The notes under the pieces are model-generated. The model was not told where the DNA came from, searched no databases, and saw only the letters and a program-made list of their open reading frames with translations. Shown in pieces: positions 1-7,916 of a DNA stretch of 28,295 nucleotides. A program made the position numbers and the translations under genes. The stretch's first letter is position 1; each line of letters opens with the position of its first letter. Source of the stretch: Aliterella sp. RAGGC_92 (GTDB lineage: Bacteria > Cyanobacteriota > Cyanobacteriia > Cyanobacteriales > Chroococcidiopsidaceae). Location: NCBI GenBank assembly GCA_030826005.1, contig JAPJOW010000002.1, positions 1-28,295 on the forward strand. Reading direction: 5' to 3'.

Positions 1-1
1 T

Positions 2-907
2 ATGCGTCAAGCAGTAGAAGCACATAAAGCCGATTTAATTCTTGGGGTTGGTGGTGGTTAAGCATTAGATGCGGCAAAGTTATTAGATTATCAATGTCAT
101 TTGCCCGTAGTCACAATTCCCACCAGCGCGGCAACTTGTGCGGCGTGGACGGCGTTGTCTAACGTATATTCCGAACAAGGGGCATTTTTGTACGATGTGA
201 GTTTGGAAAATTGCCCCGATTTACTTTTGCTCGATTACGATTTAATTGCCACTGCCCCCGCTTATACTTTAGTAGCAGGAATTGGCGATGCGATCGCCAA
301 GTGGTACGAGGCTTCTGTTAGTAGCGGCAATTCCGAGCAAACTTTGATTGTTTCCGCCGTCCAGCAAGCAAGAGTATTACGAGATATTTTATTTCAAAAA
401 TCCGCCACTGCTTTGCAATCCCCCGGTAGTGCGATATGGAAAGAAGTTGTAGATGCAACGGTATTGCTTGCAGGAGTTATTGGCGGACTTGGAGGCGCGG
501 AGTGCCGGACTGTTGCCGCCCATGCCGTTCATAATGGTTTAACTCACTTACCCGTACATAGCAGCATTCATGGCGAAAAAGTTGCCTATGGAATTTTAGT
601 ACAGTTGCGTTTAGAAGAAATGGTACAAGGCAATCAATTAGCTGCAACGTCTCGCCAACAACTATTAAAGTTTTATACAGAAATTGGTTTGCCCCAAAAA
701 CTAAGCGATCTGGGACTAGAAGACATTACTTTAAAAGAGTTAGAACAAGCAGCAGAACTTGCTTTAGCGCCAAAATCTGACATTCATCGCTTGCCTTTTA
801 AAGTCGCTGTAGAACAACTGATGGCGGCGATGGTTTCTACCACTGCACCTACTAATAACAAAGACTCCCTCAACCATCTCTGCATTAATGAGGAGGTCAA
901 AAAATGA
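2..907 (+). pseudogene. Iron-containing alcohol dehydrogenase, glycerol dehydrogenase-like; 5'-truncated by the window and interrupted by an in-frame stop
   Basis: This is the 3' part of a GldA-type NAD-dependent, metal-dependent polyol or alcohol dehydrogenase; roughly 70-80 N-terminal residues lie left of the window. The frame starting at position 2 reads into the Gly-rich NAD-binding motif (GVGGG) and then hits TAA at 59-61, where the family has Lys (GGGKALDAAK). One A-to-T change from AAA would explain it. Downstream the frame stays open to 907 and keeps the family features: the SAATCAAW segment, a metal-ligand Asp in GDAIAKW (codon 287), and His in AHAVHNG (codon 521) and in IHGEK (codon 569). 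The intact remainder suggests a recent mutation or a base error. A shorter product starting at the TTG at 101 would lack the nucleotide-binding fold. The stop codon overlaps the start of the next gene. Confidence 0.7.
891..896 (+). promoter_or_regulatory. Strong Shine-Dalgarno site for the aminotransferase
   Basis: AGGAGG lies 7 nt before the ATG at 904, inside the 3' end of the dehydrogenase gene. It fixes the aminotransferase start and is one of the few canonical ribosome binding sites in the window. It would let the aminotransferase be translated independently even though the upstream frame is broken. Confidence 0.8.
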
Positions 908-2100
908 GTTTAAGTTGGATTAGTCCCGCCGATCGCATTCAATCGCTACCGCCCTATGTATTCGCGCGGTTAGATGAATTAAAAGCTAAAGCTAGAGAAC
1001 AAGGATTAGATTTAATCGATCTGGGCATGGGCAACCCCGACGGCGCTACACCCCAGCCAGTAGTAGATGCGGCGATTACAGCCTTGCAAAATCCCGCAAA
1101 TCACGGCTACCCACCTTTTGAAGGGACGGCTAATTTTCGCCGCGCAATTACTAATTGGTATCACCGCCGCTACGATGTCCAACTCGATCCCGATAGCGAA
1201 GCCTTGCCCTTAATTGGTTCTAAAGAAGGATTAACCCATTTAGCGATCGCCTATATCAATCCGGGCGACTTAGTTTTAGTCCCAAGTCCCGCTTATCCCG
1301 CCCACTTTCGCGGCCCCTTGATTGCTGGCGGTAAAGTTCATAGTTTGATTCTGAAGCCAGAAAATGATTGGTTGATCGATCTAGCGGCAATTCCCGACTC
1401 TGTAGCCAAACAAGCAAAAATTCTTTACTTCAATTATCCCAGTAACCCCACCGCCGCTACTGCCCCCCGCGAATTTTTTGAGGATGTTGTTGCTTTTGCC
1501 CGCAAGTACGAAATACTGTTGGTGCATGACTTGTGCTACGCCGAATTAGCTTTTGATGGTTATCAGCCCACAAGTTTACTCGAAATTCCCGGTGCAAAAG
1601 AGATTAGCGTTGAGTTTCATACTTTATCTAAAACCTACAACATGGCGGGTTGGCGAGTAGGTTTTGTGGTGGGCAATCGCCACATTATTCAAGGACTGAG
1701 GACGCTAAAAACTAACTTGGATTACGGCATTTTTGCCGCCTTGCAAACCGCCGCCGAAACTGCTTTGCAATTACCCGATTCTTACTTGCACGAAGTCCAA
1801 AATCGCTACATCCGCCGCCGGGACTTTTTGATTGCAGGTTTAGGGGAACTAGGCTGGAATATTCCGAAAACCAAAGCAACAATGTATTTATGGATTCCTT
1901 GTCCGGTGGGGATGGGTTCGACAGATTTTGCCCTTTCGGTATTGCAGCAAACTGGCGTAGTCGTTACTCCAGGAAATGCTTTTGGAATTGCTGGAGAAGG
2001 CTATGTGAGAATTAGCTTAATTGTTGAATGCGATCGCTTGGCGGAAGTTTTGCAACGTTTTAAACAAGCTAACATTTGCTACAGTGCTACCGTTGCTTAG
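904..2100 (+). CDS. alaC: AlaC-like class I/II PLP aminotransferase
   Basis: This 398-residue fold-type I aminotransferase resembles E. coli AlaC (YfdZ), the glutamate-pyruvate transaminase that makes alanine. Shared landmarks are LPPYVFARLDELK near the N-terminus, MGNPDGATP (about 43-51), a GSKEGLTHL segment, the NYPSNPTA substrate-binding region, and the PLP Schiff-base lysine K243 in LSKTYNMAGWR. The C-terminal RISLI supplies the substrate-carboxylate Arg. Such proteins are often annotated as LL-diaminopimelate or aspartate aminotransferase, but the N-terminus fits AlaC better than DapL. Its ATG overlaps the dehydrogenase stop (ATGA), so the two were probably co-transcribed. The 3' end overlaps a convergent gene by 14 nt. 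The aminotransferase class is secure; the exact substrate is inference. Confidence 0.88.
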   Translation: MSLSWISPADRIQSLPPYVFARLDELKAKAREQGLDLIDLGMGNPDGATPQPVVDAAITALQNPANHGYPPFEGTANFRRAITNWYHRRYDVQLDPDSEALPLIGSKEGLTHLAIAYINPGDLVLVPSPAYPAHFRGPLIAGGKVHSLILKPENDWLIDLAAIPDSVAKQAKILYFNYPSNPTAATAPREFFEDVVAFARKYEILLVHDLCYAELAFDGYQPTSLLEIPGAKEISVEFHTLSKTYNMAGWRVGFVVGNRHIIQGLRTLKTNLDYGIFAALQTAAETALQLPDSYLHEVQNRYIRRRDFLIAGLGELGWNIPKTKATMYLWIPCPVGMGSTDFALSVLQQTGVVVTPGNAFGIAGEGYVRISLIVECDRLAEVLQRFKQANICYSATVA

Positions 2101-2521
2101 TTAAAAAGATCGAACTACTAACATCTGATGCTGGACAGCTTGCCAGATTAGCTAAATTTACTTTCCTATTTTTGTTTTTACCATCATCAATATAGGTATA
2201 AGCTAAATCGATATTGCGATCGTTAACTTTTACGCCCCAGTAAGATTCGTAGCCGACAGTCCCCGCCGAAACAGAATTTATTTTTAGGGCTTGGGGGGTA
2301 GTATCCCCACAGGGTTCGCACAACTGGTAAATAGTTTGACCTTTTTCTAAGTAAGACACCGCAGCTATTGCTTGCTGCTTACTTGTATAGGCGCATTGAT
2401 CGGCATAAGCTGCCGATGCCAAAGTTATAGTAAAACCAATGCCTAGAGCAACTACTTGATAAAGTTTTTTGCATTGCATAAATTTAACCGCAATTGTTTG
2501 ATTTGATAGACTGCGGCTCAT
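2087..2521 (-). CDS. Small secreted cysteine-containing hypothetical protein
   Basis: I do not recognise a named family. The 144-residue product has a basic N-terminus, a hydrophobic core (VVALGIGFTITLASA) and an AYA cleavage site before DQCAYTS, which is a classic Sec signal peptide. The mature part of about 100 residues has four Cys, including CEPC (CxxC) near residue 70, and a run of Asp/Asn/Lys, suggesting a disulfide-containing periplasmic protein. An internal ATG at 2477-2479 (residue 15) would put the start directly before the signal peptide and may be the real start; neither start has a clear ribosome binding site. The gene is convergent with the aminotransferase and shares 14 nt with it. 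Confidence 0.65.
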   Translation of the reverse strand: MSRSLSNQTIAVKFMQCKKLYQVVALGIGFTITLASAAYADQCAYTSKQQAIAAVSYLEKGQTIYQLCEPCGDTTPQALKINSVSAGTVGYESYWGVKVNDRNIDLAYTYIDDGKNKNRKVNLANLASCPASDVSSSIFLTKQR

Positions 2522-2836
2522 AAATTATAGTTCCAGGCATTAAGTCGAGGTTTAGCAGGCAAAATGGCTAATGTATGTATTTTTTCAATTAATCAAGCTA
2601 TATTTGCCAGATTTTAAACTATTTATAAAACATATAGCGGTAGATGCAGTTTGCAAATAAAACTCCAAAAGGGGCGATCTCATTTACCTTTGTTGACATT
2701 GCTGAATTTATATATAACTTTCCCTTTGCAGCAACCCAAGCGTTTCTTTATCACCTTGTCACCTTGTCTCCCTATCTCCCCCCTCCTTTTATCCTTTACT
2801 TGAGCAACGCCCCATTGTTTACCCCTTCTTGACTTC
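2522..2836. other. Intergenic region with no convincing gene
   Basis: About 315 AT-rich bases lie between the secreted protein and the FHA gene. Open frames of about 62 codons exist on both strands but show no family features, and they run through the low-complexity CACCTTGT/TCTCCC stretch. The left end should contain the promoter for the minus-strand secreted protein; no clear -35/-10 pair was recognised. Confidence 0.5.
2752..2786. repeat. Short tandem repeat: two CACCTTGT octamers followed by a CTCCC-rich tract
   Basis: CACCTTGT occurs twice back to back (2752-2759 and 2760-2767) and leads into a purine/pyrimidine-skewed CTCCCTATCTCCCCCCTCC tract. It resembles the short tandemly repeated repetitive (STRR) sequences scattered through intergenic DNA of cyanobacterial genomes. 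Its family membership is inferred by appearance. Confidence 0.5.
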
Positions 2837-3178
2837 TTAGCTTGCTTGAACGGAAGCGGTTTCCGCACTTGTTACCGCATCCCCAAACCGAATTTGGATT
2901 TTTGGCCCTGAAGGGGCAATTCGCATAACTACCCCGTCTACAACTGGTACTTGAGAAATACGTTGCTCATCTACATAAGTACCATTTGCGCCTTTATTAA
3001 TTATTTCCCAATTTCCGTTACTTTCTCGTAATTCAACGTGCAACCGTGAAACTACGGAACTATACAACACAACTTCATTATCTGTTGCTCTGCCAATCCT
3101 AATTAAAGATTTGTCGTTAAATTTCCAACTTTGCATTGGAGTAGAGTTTTGTGGATGCAAAAGCATTAATGTAATCAC
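2837..3178 (-). CDS. FHA domain protein
   Basis: This 113-residue protein is essentially a single forkhead-associated (phosphothreonine-binding) domain. It shows the FHA signature: IRIGR (about residue 27), a D/N-rich loop, SSVVSRLHVEL, then NKGANGTYVD. The Arg of GR, the Ser of VSR and the His after it match the phosphopeptide-binding positions of the family. The start used is GTG, because homologous proteins as I remember them begin with MITL; an ATG four codons in (3164-3166) is the alternative. It lies 22 nt downstream of a second FHA gene on the same strand, so the two are probably one transcript. The phosphoprotein partner is not shown by the sequence. Confidence 0.85.
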   Translation of the reverse strand: MITLMLLHPQNSTPMQSWKFNDKSLIRIGRATDNEVVLYSSVVSRLHVELRESNGNWEIINKGANGTYVDEQRISQVPVVDGVVMRIAPSGPKIQIRFGDAVTSAETASVQAS

Positions 3179-3200
3179 GTTGCCAGTATTTTAAAAGTTA

Positions 3201-3968
3201 CTAAGAAATTTGAAATAAGAAAGTTACTAAGTCTCCCTTACCCAACGCAATGCGATCGCCCGCGCGTAAGCGATGACGATTACCATGAGGTAAGGGCAAA
3301 TTATTCACATACGTGCCGTTAGCACTACCGACATCCTCAATAAAGTAAGTATCTCCCTCTACTCGAATATCTGCATGAACCCGCGAAACAATTTCCGAAC
3401 TGGGAAAGCCGGAAACATCCACATCTGGCGGAACGCGCTCGTTTTGCTTGCCAATATGTACGACAGATAAGTTTGGTGGTAATTCAATTAACGTATCGGT
3501 TTGAATATGGAGTAACCGCGCTTTTTGCTGTTGTAATTGAGTTGTAGAACTTGGTTTTGCAGCTTTTGCCATTTCGTCGGGCGCAGTTGTAACGGGTGGT
3601 GCTACTTGTTGTGGCGTTGGGGGTGGTGGGGATGACATTATTGGTTGTGCGGTTATCTCGGTCGCTGCTACAGGCGTTGCTTCGCCTTGATTGCTCTTAG
3701 CTACTAAAGGCTCTGGTTGCACTAGAGGATCGGGAGTCATTAGATCGGGCATAGGTGCAGAAATATCTGTAGCCACACTTGGCTCTACTTCTGTCGCCAC
3801 ACTTGCGGTTGTCAAATTAGAGCCGCACTGACCGCAAAATGTAGCATCAGATTGAACTTCTGCCCCGCAGTTGGGACAATTTGTCATACTTGGTAATGGT
3901 GTATAGCAAGCTTCGCAGGATTGCGCGCCTTCGGGGTTGGAGTGATTGCAGTTAGGGCAGACGATCAT
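3201..3968 (-). CDS. Double zinc-ribbon plus FHA domain protein
   Basis: The 255-residue protein has three parts. The N-terminal 55 residues hold two zinc-ribbon modules (CPNCNHSN..CEAC and CPNCGAE..CGQCG). A Pro/Thr/Ala-rich linker follows (about 60-150). A C-terminal FHA domain carries SEIVSRVHADI and GSANGTYVNN. The FHA fold binds phosphothreonine; the ribbons may bind protein or nucleic acid. The frame extends 8 codons further to a TTG at 3992, but the ATG at 3966-3968, starting directly with MIVCPNC, is preferred. It is the upstream member of a pair with the small FHA protein. No kinase is adjacent; the nearest in the window is at 19533-20945. Confidence 0.87.
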   Translation of the reverse strand: MIVCPNCNHSNPEGAQSCEACYTPLPSMTNCPNCGAEVQSDATFCGQCGSNLTTASVATEVEPSVATDISAPMPDLMTPDPLVQPEPLVAKSNQGEATPVAATEITAQPIMSSPPPPTPQQVAPPVTTAPDEMAKAAKPSSTTQLQQQKARLLHIQTDTLIELPPNLSVVHIGKQNERVPPDVDVSGFPSSEIVSRVHADIRVEGDTYFIEDVGSANGTYVNNLPLPHGNRHRLRAGDRIALGKGDLVTFLFQIS

Positions 3969-4095
3969 AAATGGGATAGAAGAAAAGAACAACTTTTTTC
4001 AAGCGCAGTCGGGGAGAAAAAAAATATTTCTACCCCATTTAAGCTTTAGCCTGACAATTTACCAACTAAAAGTAAATAGATGGCAGTAATTATTT

Positions 4096-4827
4096 TTAGG
4101 ATGAAATATCTAAAGGCAATTCTTGACCTGCCTCGCGATCGAGTAGCCAATACAACGTTCCTTGGGGTTGAATTAATCGGCTGGGGTAAGTATTAGAATC
4201 CGCCACCGGAGCAAAAATTTGTGCTAAAGCCGCTCTTTTGCTTGCGCCAGCAACCAAAAATATCACGCAACGAGCTTGATTAATCAGCGTATAAGTAAAG
4301 GTAATTCGTGGTTGTCCATCTTTATTACCTACAGTAACAGCGCGATCGCTCACCTGCAAAGCTGCGGTGTGAGGAAATAATGATGCTGTATGTCCATCAT
4401 CTCCCATCCCAAGCAAAACTAAATCAAACACTGGTAGTCCAGAAGCCGCAGGAAAAAACTCTAACAATTCTTGCTCGTAAATGCTTGCACTTGCGGCGGG
4501 ATCGGTTTCATTGGTAGGTATGGGGTGGATATTACTAGCCGGAATCGGTACTTTATTTAGCCAAGCATTACGCGCCATTAGTTGATTGCTATCTGGATGC
4601 TCCGGCGGGACGTAGCGTTCGTCACCCCAAAAAACATGAATTTTATCCCAAGGTAACGGCTGCTGAGAAATCGCTGCGTACAAGGGTTTCGGCGTACTAC
4701 CACCCGCTAAGGCGATCGCGCACTTTCCTCGCGCTGCTATAGCTTGATGAATGCAATCGAGAGTAATTGCTAAACCGCGCTCGATTAGCGATTCTAGGCT
4801 TGGTAAGACTTCAACTGTTTTTTTCAT
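4096..4827 (-). CDS. pgl: 6-phosphogluconolactonase
   Basis: This enzyme hydrolyses 6-phosphogluconolactone to 6-phosphogluconate, the second step of the oxidative pentose phosphate pathway in the cytosol. The 243-residue length matches the DevB/Pgl family. Motifs visible are LAGGSTPKPLY (about 41), VFWGDERYVPP with the following HPDSN (about 65-80), and LGMGDDGHTASLFP (about 140). The ATG at 4825-4827 is the natural start. The gene is followed on its strand by the zinc-ribbon/FHA gene after 127 nt. That gap contains an imperfect hairpin (GGGGAGAAA at 4011-4019 against TTTCTACCCC at 4027-4036) without a proper U-run, so termination there is doubtful. Confidence 0.95.
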   Translation of the reverse strand: MKKTVEVLPSLESLIERGLAITLDCIHQAIAARGKCAIALAGGSTPKPLYAAISQQPLPWDKIHVFWGDERYVPPEHPDSNQLMARNAWLNKVPIPASNIHPIPTNETDPAASASIYEQELLEFFPAASGLPVFDLVLLGMGDDGHTASLFPHTAALQVSDRAVTVGNKDGQPRITFTYTLINQARCVIFLVAGASKRAALAQIFAPVADSNTYPSRLIQPQGTLYWLLDREAGQELPLDISS

Positions 4828-4961
4828 TTCTTGCTCTGCACTTTAATTATTTAGCAAGACCTACCGAAACTACCATATTTTAAGTTCTCAGTGTTTTTAT
4901 TAGCTAACAAGTTTCTATTAGTTTACTCGTAGATACAATAGCAAAAATATCCAATTTGTTA

Positions 4962-5612
4962 ATGCTTGAATCGATCTTACCGCCGCCCGAAGTCCAGGAA
5001 CGCTTAATAATTTTCACTCGTTACCCAGAGCCAGGTAAAACTAAAACTCGCATGATTGGCGCATTAGGAGCAGTAGGAGCGGCAACACTCCAGCGCCAAA
5101 TGACTGAGTACACTTTAAGGCAAGTTCAGAAATTGCAATCTTTTCATCCCGTTTCTGTGGAGGTGCGTTTTGCGGGTGGAAATAAACAGTTGATGCAAGC
5201 ATGGTTGGGTAGTGCTATTGATTGTCTAGCTCAAGGAGAAGGCGATTTAGGACAAAAAATCACCAATGCTTTACATTCTGCCTTTCAAAACCAAATAAAA
5301 TCGGTAGTAATTATCGGTAGCGATTGTCCGGGATTAACTCCTCAATCGATCGCTCAAGCATTTCACCAATTGCAATTGGGTAGCGATTTAGTTTTGGGTG
5401 CGGCATTAGATGGAGGTTATTACTTAATTGCCATCAATAGATTTATGCCTCAATTATTTACAGGTATTAGTTGGGGAAGCGATCGCGTATTTCAACAAAC
5501 TGTAGCTATTGCCCAAAAACTCAACTTGAAAGTTTTTTATCTACCACCCTTAGCAGACGTAGATCGCCCGGAAGATTTACCTATTTGGGAGCAAAGACAG
5601 AAAGAATGTTAA
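4962..5612 (+). CDS. TIGR04282-type glycosyltransferase-like protein (DUF2064)
   Basis: The 216-residue protein has a nucleotidyltransferase/GT-A-like Rossmann fold: IIFTRYPEPGKTKTRM near the N-terminus (nucleotide-binding), VVIIGSDCPGLTP in the middle (DxD-like acidic site) and LGAALDGGYYLIAI after it. This matches the family named arsenosugar biosynthesis glycosyltransferase in TIGR04282, related in fold to CofC. The arsenosugar role comes from the family name and is not shown by these neighbours. The frame also allows a TTG at 4956, but the ATG at 4962 is preferred. The 134-nt gap from pgl is divergent and should hold both promoters. The aroA start follows 60 nt downstream. Confidence 0.85.
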   Translation: MLESILPPPEVQERLIIFTRYPEPGKTKTRMIGALGAVGAATLQRQMTEYTLRQVQKLQSFHPVSVEVRFAGGNKQLMQAWLGSAIDCLAQGEGDLGQKITNALHSAFQNQIKSVVIIGSDCPGLTPQSIAQAFHQLQLGSDLVLGAALDGGYYLIAINRFMPQLFTGISWGSDRVFQQTVAIAQKLNLKVFYLPPLADVDRPEDLPIWEQRQKEC

Positions 5613-5672
5613 CTTACAATGCTATTTTTCTACGGTACGATAGAACCGCTCAGTCACGCGCTAATTATCCTC

Positions 5673-7037
5673 ATGTCGGCAACTTTAGTTACGGTCGAAA
5701 CTACTACTCAACTTACGGACGATCTGATTATTCAACCGCCCGCTTCGGGAGTATCTTTGCATGGTCAAATCGAAGTCCCCGGCGATAAATCAATTTCTCA
5801 CCGAGCCTTAATGTTAGGGGCGATTGCTCAAGGTGAAACCCAAATTCAAGGTTTACTTTTAGGTGAAGATCCCCGCAGTACCGCCGAATGCTTCCGGGCG
5901 ATGGGGGCAGAAATTTCGGACTTAAATACACAGATGGTGCGCGTTCAAGGTATTGGTTTAGGACAATTAAAAGAGCCTGTAGATACCTTAAACGCTGGCA
6001 ATTCCGGCACTACCTTAAGATTAATGCTAGGGCTACTAGCATCGCATCCAGGGCGGCTATTTACGGTTACAGGGGATAGTTCTTTGCGATCGCGTCCAAT
6101 GTCTCGCGTCGTTAAACCTTTGCAGCAAATGGGCGCAAATATTTGGGGACGCGCTAATGGCACTCTAGCGCCTTTAGCCGTCCAAGGACAAACCCTAAAA
6201 CCTATTCATTACCAATCCCCGATTGCTTCGGCTCAAGTCAAATCCTGCCTTCTTCTAGCTGGACTCATGACCGAAGGACAAACAACAATAACCGAACCTG
6301 CACTGTCGCGAGATCACAGCGAACGAATGTTACAGGCATTTGGGGCGCAACTTACTACCGATCCCCAAACCAACAGCGTAACGATTGCGGGTGGAGCGAC
6401 TTTAAAAGGACAAACAGTAATTGTTCCTGGTGATATTAGTTCGGCGGCTTTTTGGCTAGTAGCAGGCTCAATTGTACCAGGATCGGAAATACTAATTGAA
6501 AATGTAGGCGTTAATCCTACCCGCACCGGGGTTTTAGAGGCGTTAGCAATGATGGGCGCAAATATCGCCTTAGAAAATCAACGCTTAGTAGCTGGAGAAC
6601 CTGTAGCCGATTTGCGCGTCCGCGCCAGCGCTCTGCATAGTTGTACAATTTCTGGAGACTTAGTTCCCCGGTTAATTGATGAAATTCCCGTCTTGGCAGT
6701 GGCGGCAGTGTTTGCATCGGGAACGACGGTAATTAAGGACGCACAAGAATTACGGGTCAAAGAAAGCGATCGCATTACCGTGATGGCAAATCAGTTAAAT
6801 AAAATGGGTGCAAAAATTACCGAATTAACTGATGGGATGGAAATTACTGGAGGTACGTCTTTGACGGGAACAGAAGTTGAAAGTCATGGCGATCATCGCA
6901 TTACTATGAGTTTAGCTGTCGCGGCGCTCAATGCTAAAGGCAAAACTACAATTCACGGTGCGGAAGCGGCGGCGATATCTTATCCCACTTTTGTTGCTAC
7001 CCTCAAACAAGTTGGCGGCGAATTAAAAAATTTATAA
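5673..7037 (+). CDS. aroA: 3-phosphoshikimate 1-carboxyvinyltransferase (EPSP synthase)
   Basis: This enzyme transfers the enolpyruvyl group of PEP to shikimate-3-phosphate, the sixth step of the shikimate pathway. Conserved blocks in order are PGDKSISHRAL (catalytic Lys; PEP/S3P binding), NAGNSGTTLRLM, SSLRSRPMSRVVKPL, SPIASAQVKSCLLLAGL, PALSRDHSERML, the catalytic Asp in LIDEIPVLAVAA, ELRVKESDRI and a C-terminal HGDHRITMS. The 454-residue length from the ATG at 5673 (MSATLV) fits the family. The frame also opens at an ATG at 5619, adding 18 residues with no family similarity. Neither ATG has a good ribosome binding site. The gene is probably co-transcribed with hisA, which starts 15 nt after the stop. 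Confidence 0.97.
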   Translation: MSATLVTVETTTQLTDDLIIQPPASGVSLHGQIEVPGDKSISHRALMLGAIAQGETQIQGLLLGEDPRSTAECFRAMGAEISDLNTQMVRVQGIGLGQLKEPVDTLNAGNSGTTLRLMLGLLASHPGRLFTVTGDSSLRSRPMSRVVKPLQQMGANIWGRANGTLAPLAVQGQTLKPIHYQSPIASAQVKSCLLLAGLMTEGQTTITEPALSRDHSERMLQAFGAQLTTDPQTNSVTIAGGATLKGQTVIVPGDISSAAFWLVAGSIVPGSEILIENVGVNPTRTGVLEALAMMGANIALENQRLVAGEPVADLRVRASALHSCTISGDLVPRLIDEIPVLAVAAVFASGTTVIKDAQELRVKESDRITVMANQLNKMGAKITELTDGMEITGGTSLTGTEVESHGDHRITMSLAVAALNAKGKTTIHGAEAAAISYPTFVATLKQVGGELKNL

Positions 7038-7052
7038 CTAAATAACTAAAAA

Positions 7053-7826
7053 ATGGATGTAATACCAGCAATCGATCTCCTAAACGGCGCGTGCGTAAGG
7101 CTATATCAAGGCGATTACGAGCGATCGCAAGTTTTTAACGATAATCCCGTAGAAGTAGCTTTAGGGTGGGCAAAACAAGGCGCTACAAGGCTACATATTG
7201 TTGACTTAGATGGAGCAAAAACTGGGCAAGCTGTCAACCAGCAAGCGATTTCTCAAATTGTCCAATCTGTACCAATAAAAGTTCAAGTAGGCGGTGGATT
7301 GCGCGATTTTGCGAGTGTAGAGCGATTATTGAGTTTGGGCGTAGATCGAGCGATCTTAGGTACTGTGGCTGTAGAACAACCAAGTCTTGTCGCTGATTTA
7401 TGCCAAGCTTTTCCTAACCAAATTGTCGTGGGGATAGATGCGCGTAATGGTCTAGTTGCAACTCGCGGTTGGCTAGAAACTTCTGAAGTTTTGGCTACCG
7501 ATTTAGCCCAACAAATGCAAGAATTAGGCGCAGCTACAATTATTTACACCGATATTCACCGTGACGGGACATTGCAAGGGCCAAACTTAGCCGCATTGCG
7601 CGAACTCGCCGCCACTATCTCTATCCCAATTATTGCTTCTGGCGGGGTTAGTTCGGTTACGGATCTATTAAGCCTATCGGCACTAGAGCCTTCTGGGGTG
7701 AGTGGCGTAATTGTTGGACGTGCCTTGTACACTGGGGATATTACACTTACAGAAGCAATTAGAGCGATCGGACAAGGACGTTGGCAAGATGTGCCGCCAG
7801 ACTTGGGTTCTTCAGCCTTCGCGTAA
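7053..7826 (+). CDS. hisA: HisA, phosphoribosylformimino-5-aminoimidazole carboxamide ribotide isomerase
   Basis: HisA catalyses the Amadori isomerisation of ProFAR to PRFAR in histidine synthesis. It is a TIM barrel of 257 residues. The general acid/base pair is visible as D8 (PAIDLLNGACVRL) and D129 (VGIDARNG). The duplicated phosphate-binding motifs appear as VGGGLRD and ASGGVSS, and YTDIHRDGTL marks barrel strand 6. The ATG lies 15 nt after aroA, suggesting one transcript. The last 10 residues extend slightly past the usual end. The stop is 17 nt from the 3' end of a tRNA on the other strand, with no obvious terminator between them. Confidence 0.97.
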   Translation: MDVIPAIDLLNGACVRLYQGDYERSQVFNDNPVEVALGWAKQGATRLHIVDLDGAKTGQAVNQQAISQIVQSVPIKVQVGGGLRDFASVERLLSLGVDRAILGTVAVEQPSLVADLCQAFPNQIVVGIDARNGLVATRGWLETSEVLATDLAQQMQELGAATIIYTDIHRDGTLQGPNLAALRELAATISIPIIASGGVSSVTDLLSLSALEPSGVSGVIVGRALYTGDITLTEAIRAIGQGRWQDVPPDLGSSAFA

Positions 7827-7843
7827 ACGTAGTTGCTATCAAG

Positions 7844-7916
7844 CCTCCCTGGTTGGACTCGAACCAACGACTCTCTGCTTAGAAGGCAGATGCTCTATCC
7901 ACTGAGCTACAAGGAG
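7844..7916 (-). tRNA. tRNA-Arg, anticodon UCU
   Basis: The minus strand folds into a complete 73-nt cloverleaf. The acceptor stem CTCCTTG pairs with CAGGGAG (one G-U). T8 A9 precede D stem GCTC/GAGC. The anticodon stem TCTGC/GCAGA encloses loop CTTCTAA with anticodon TCT. The T arm is GTTGG-TTCGAGT-CCAAC, and the discriminator base is G. It reads AGA (and possibly AGG) codons. CCA is not encoded; the next bases are CTT, so CCA must be added after transcription. A possible -10 box (TATAGT on the minus strand, 7928-7933) sits 11 nt upstream of the 5' end. Confidence 0.96.

Noticed and set aside
2644..2832. Open frame of 62 codons on plus
   Set aside because: It runs through the low-complexity tandem repeat, has no ribosome binding site and shows no family features.
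4011..4036. Hairpin GGGGAGAAA / TTTCTACCCC downstream of pgl considered as a terminator
   Set aside because: The arms are mismatched and the A/T run lies in the loop rather than after the stem on the transcribed strand.
5471..5788. 105-codon frame on plus spanning the glycosyltransferase-aroA junction
   Set aside because: It overlaps two well-supported genes in another frame and its Arg/Ser/Tyr-rich product resembles no family.
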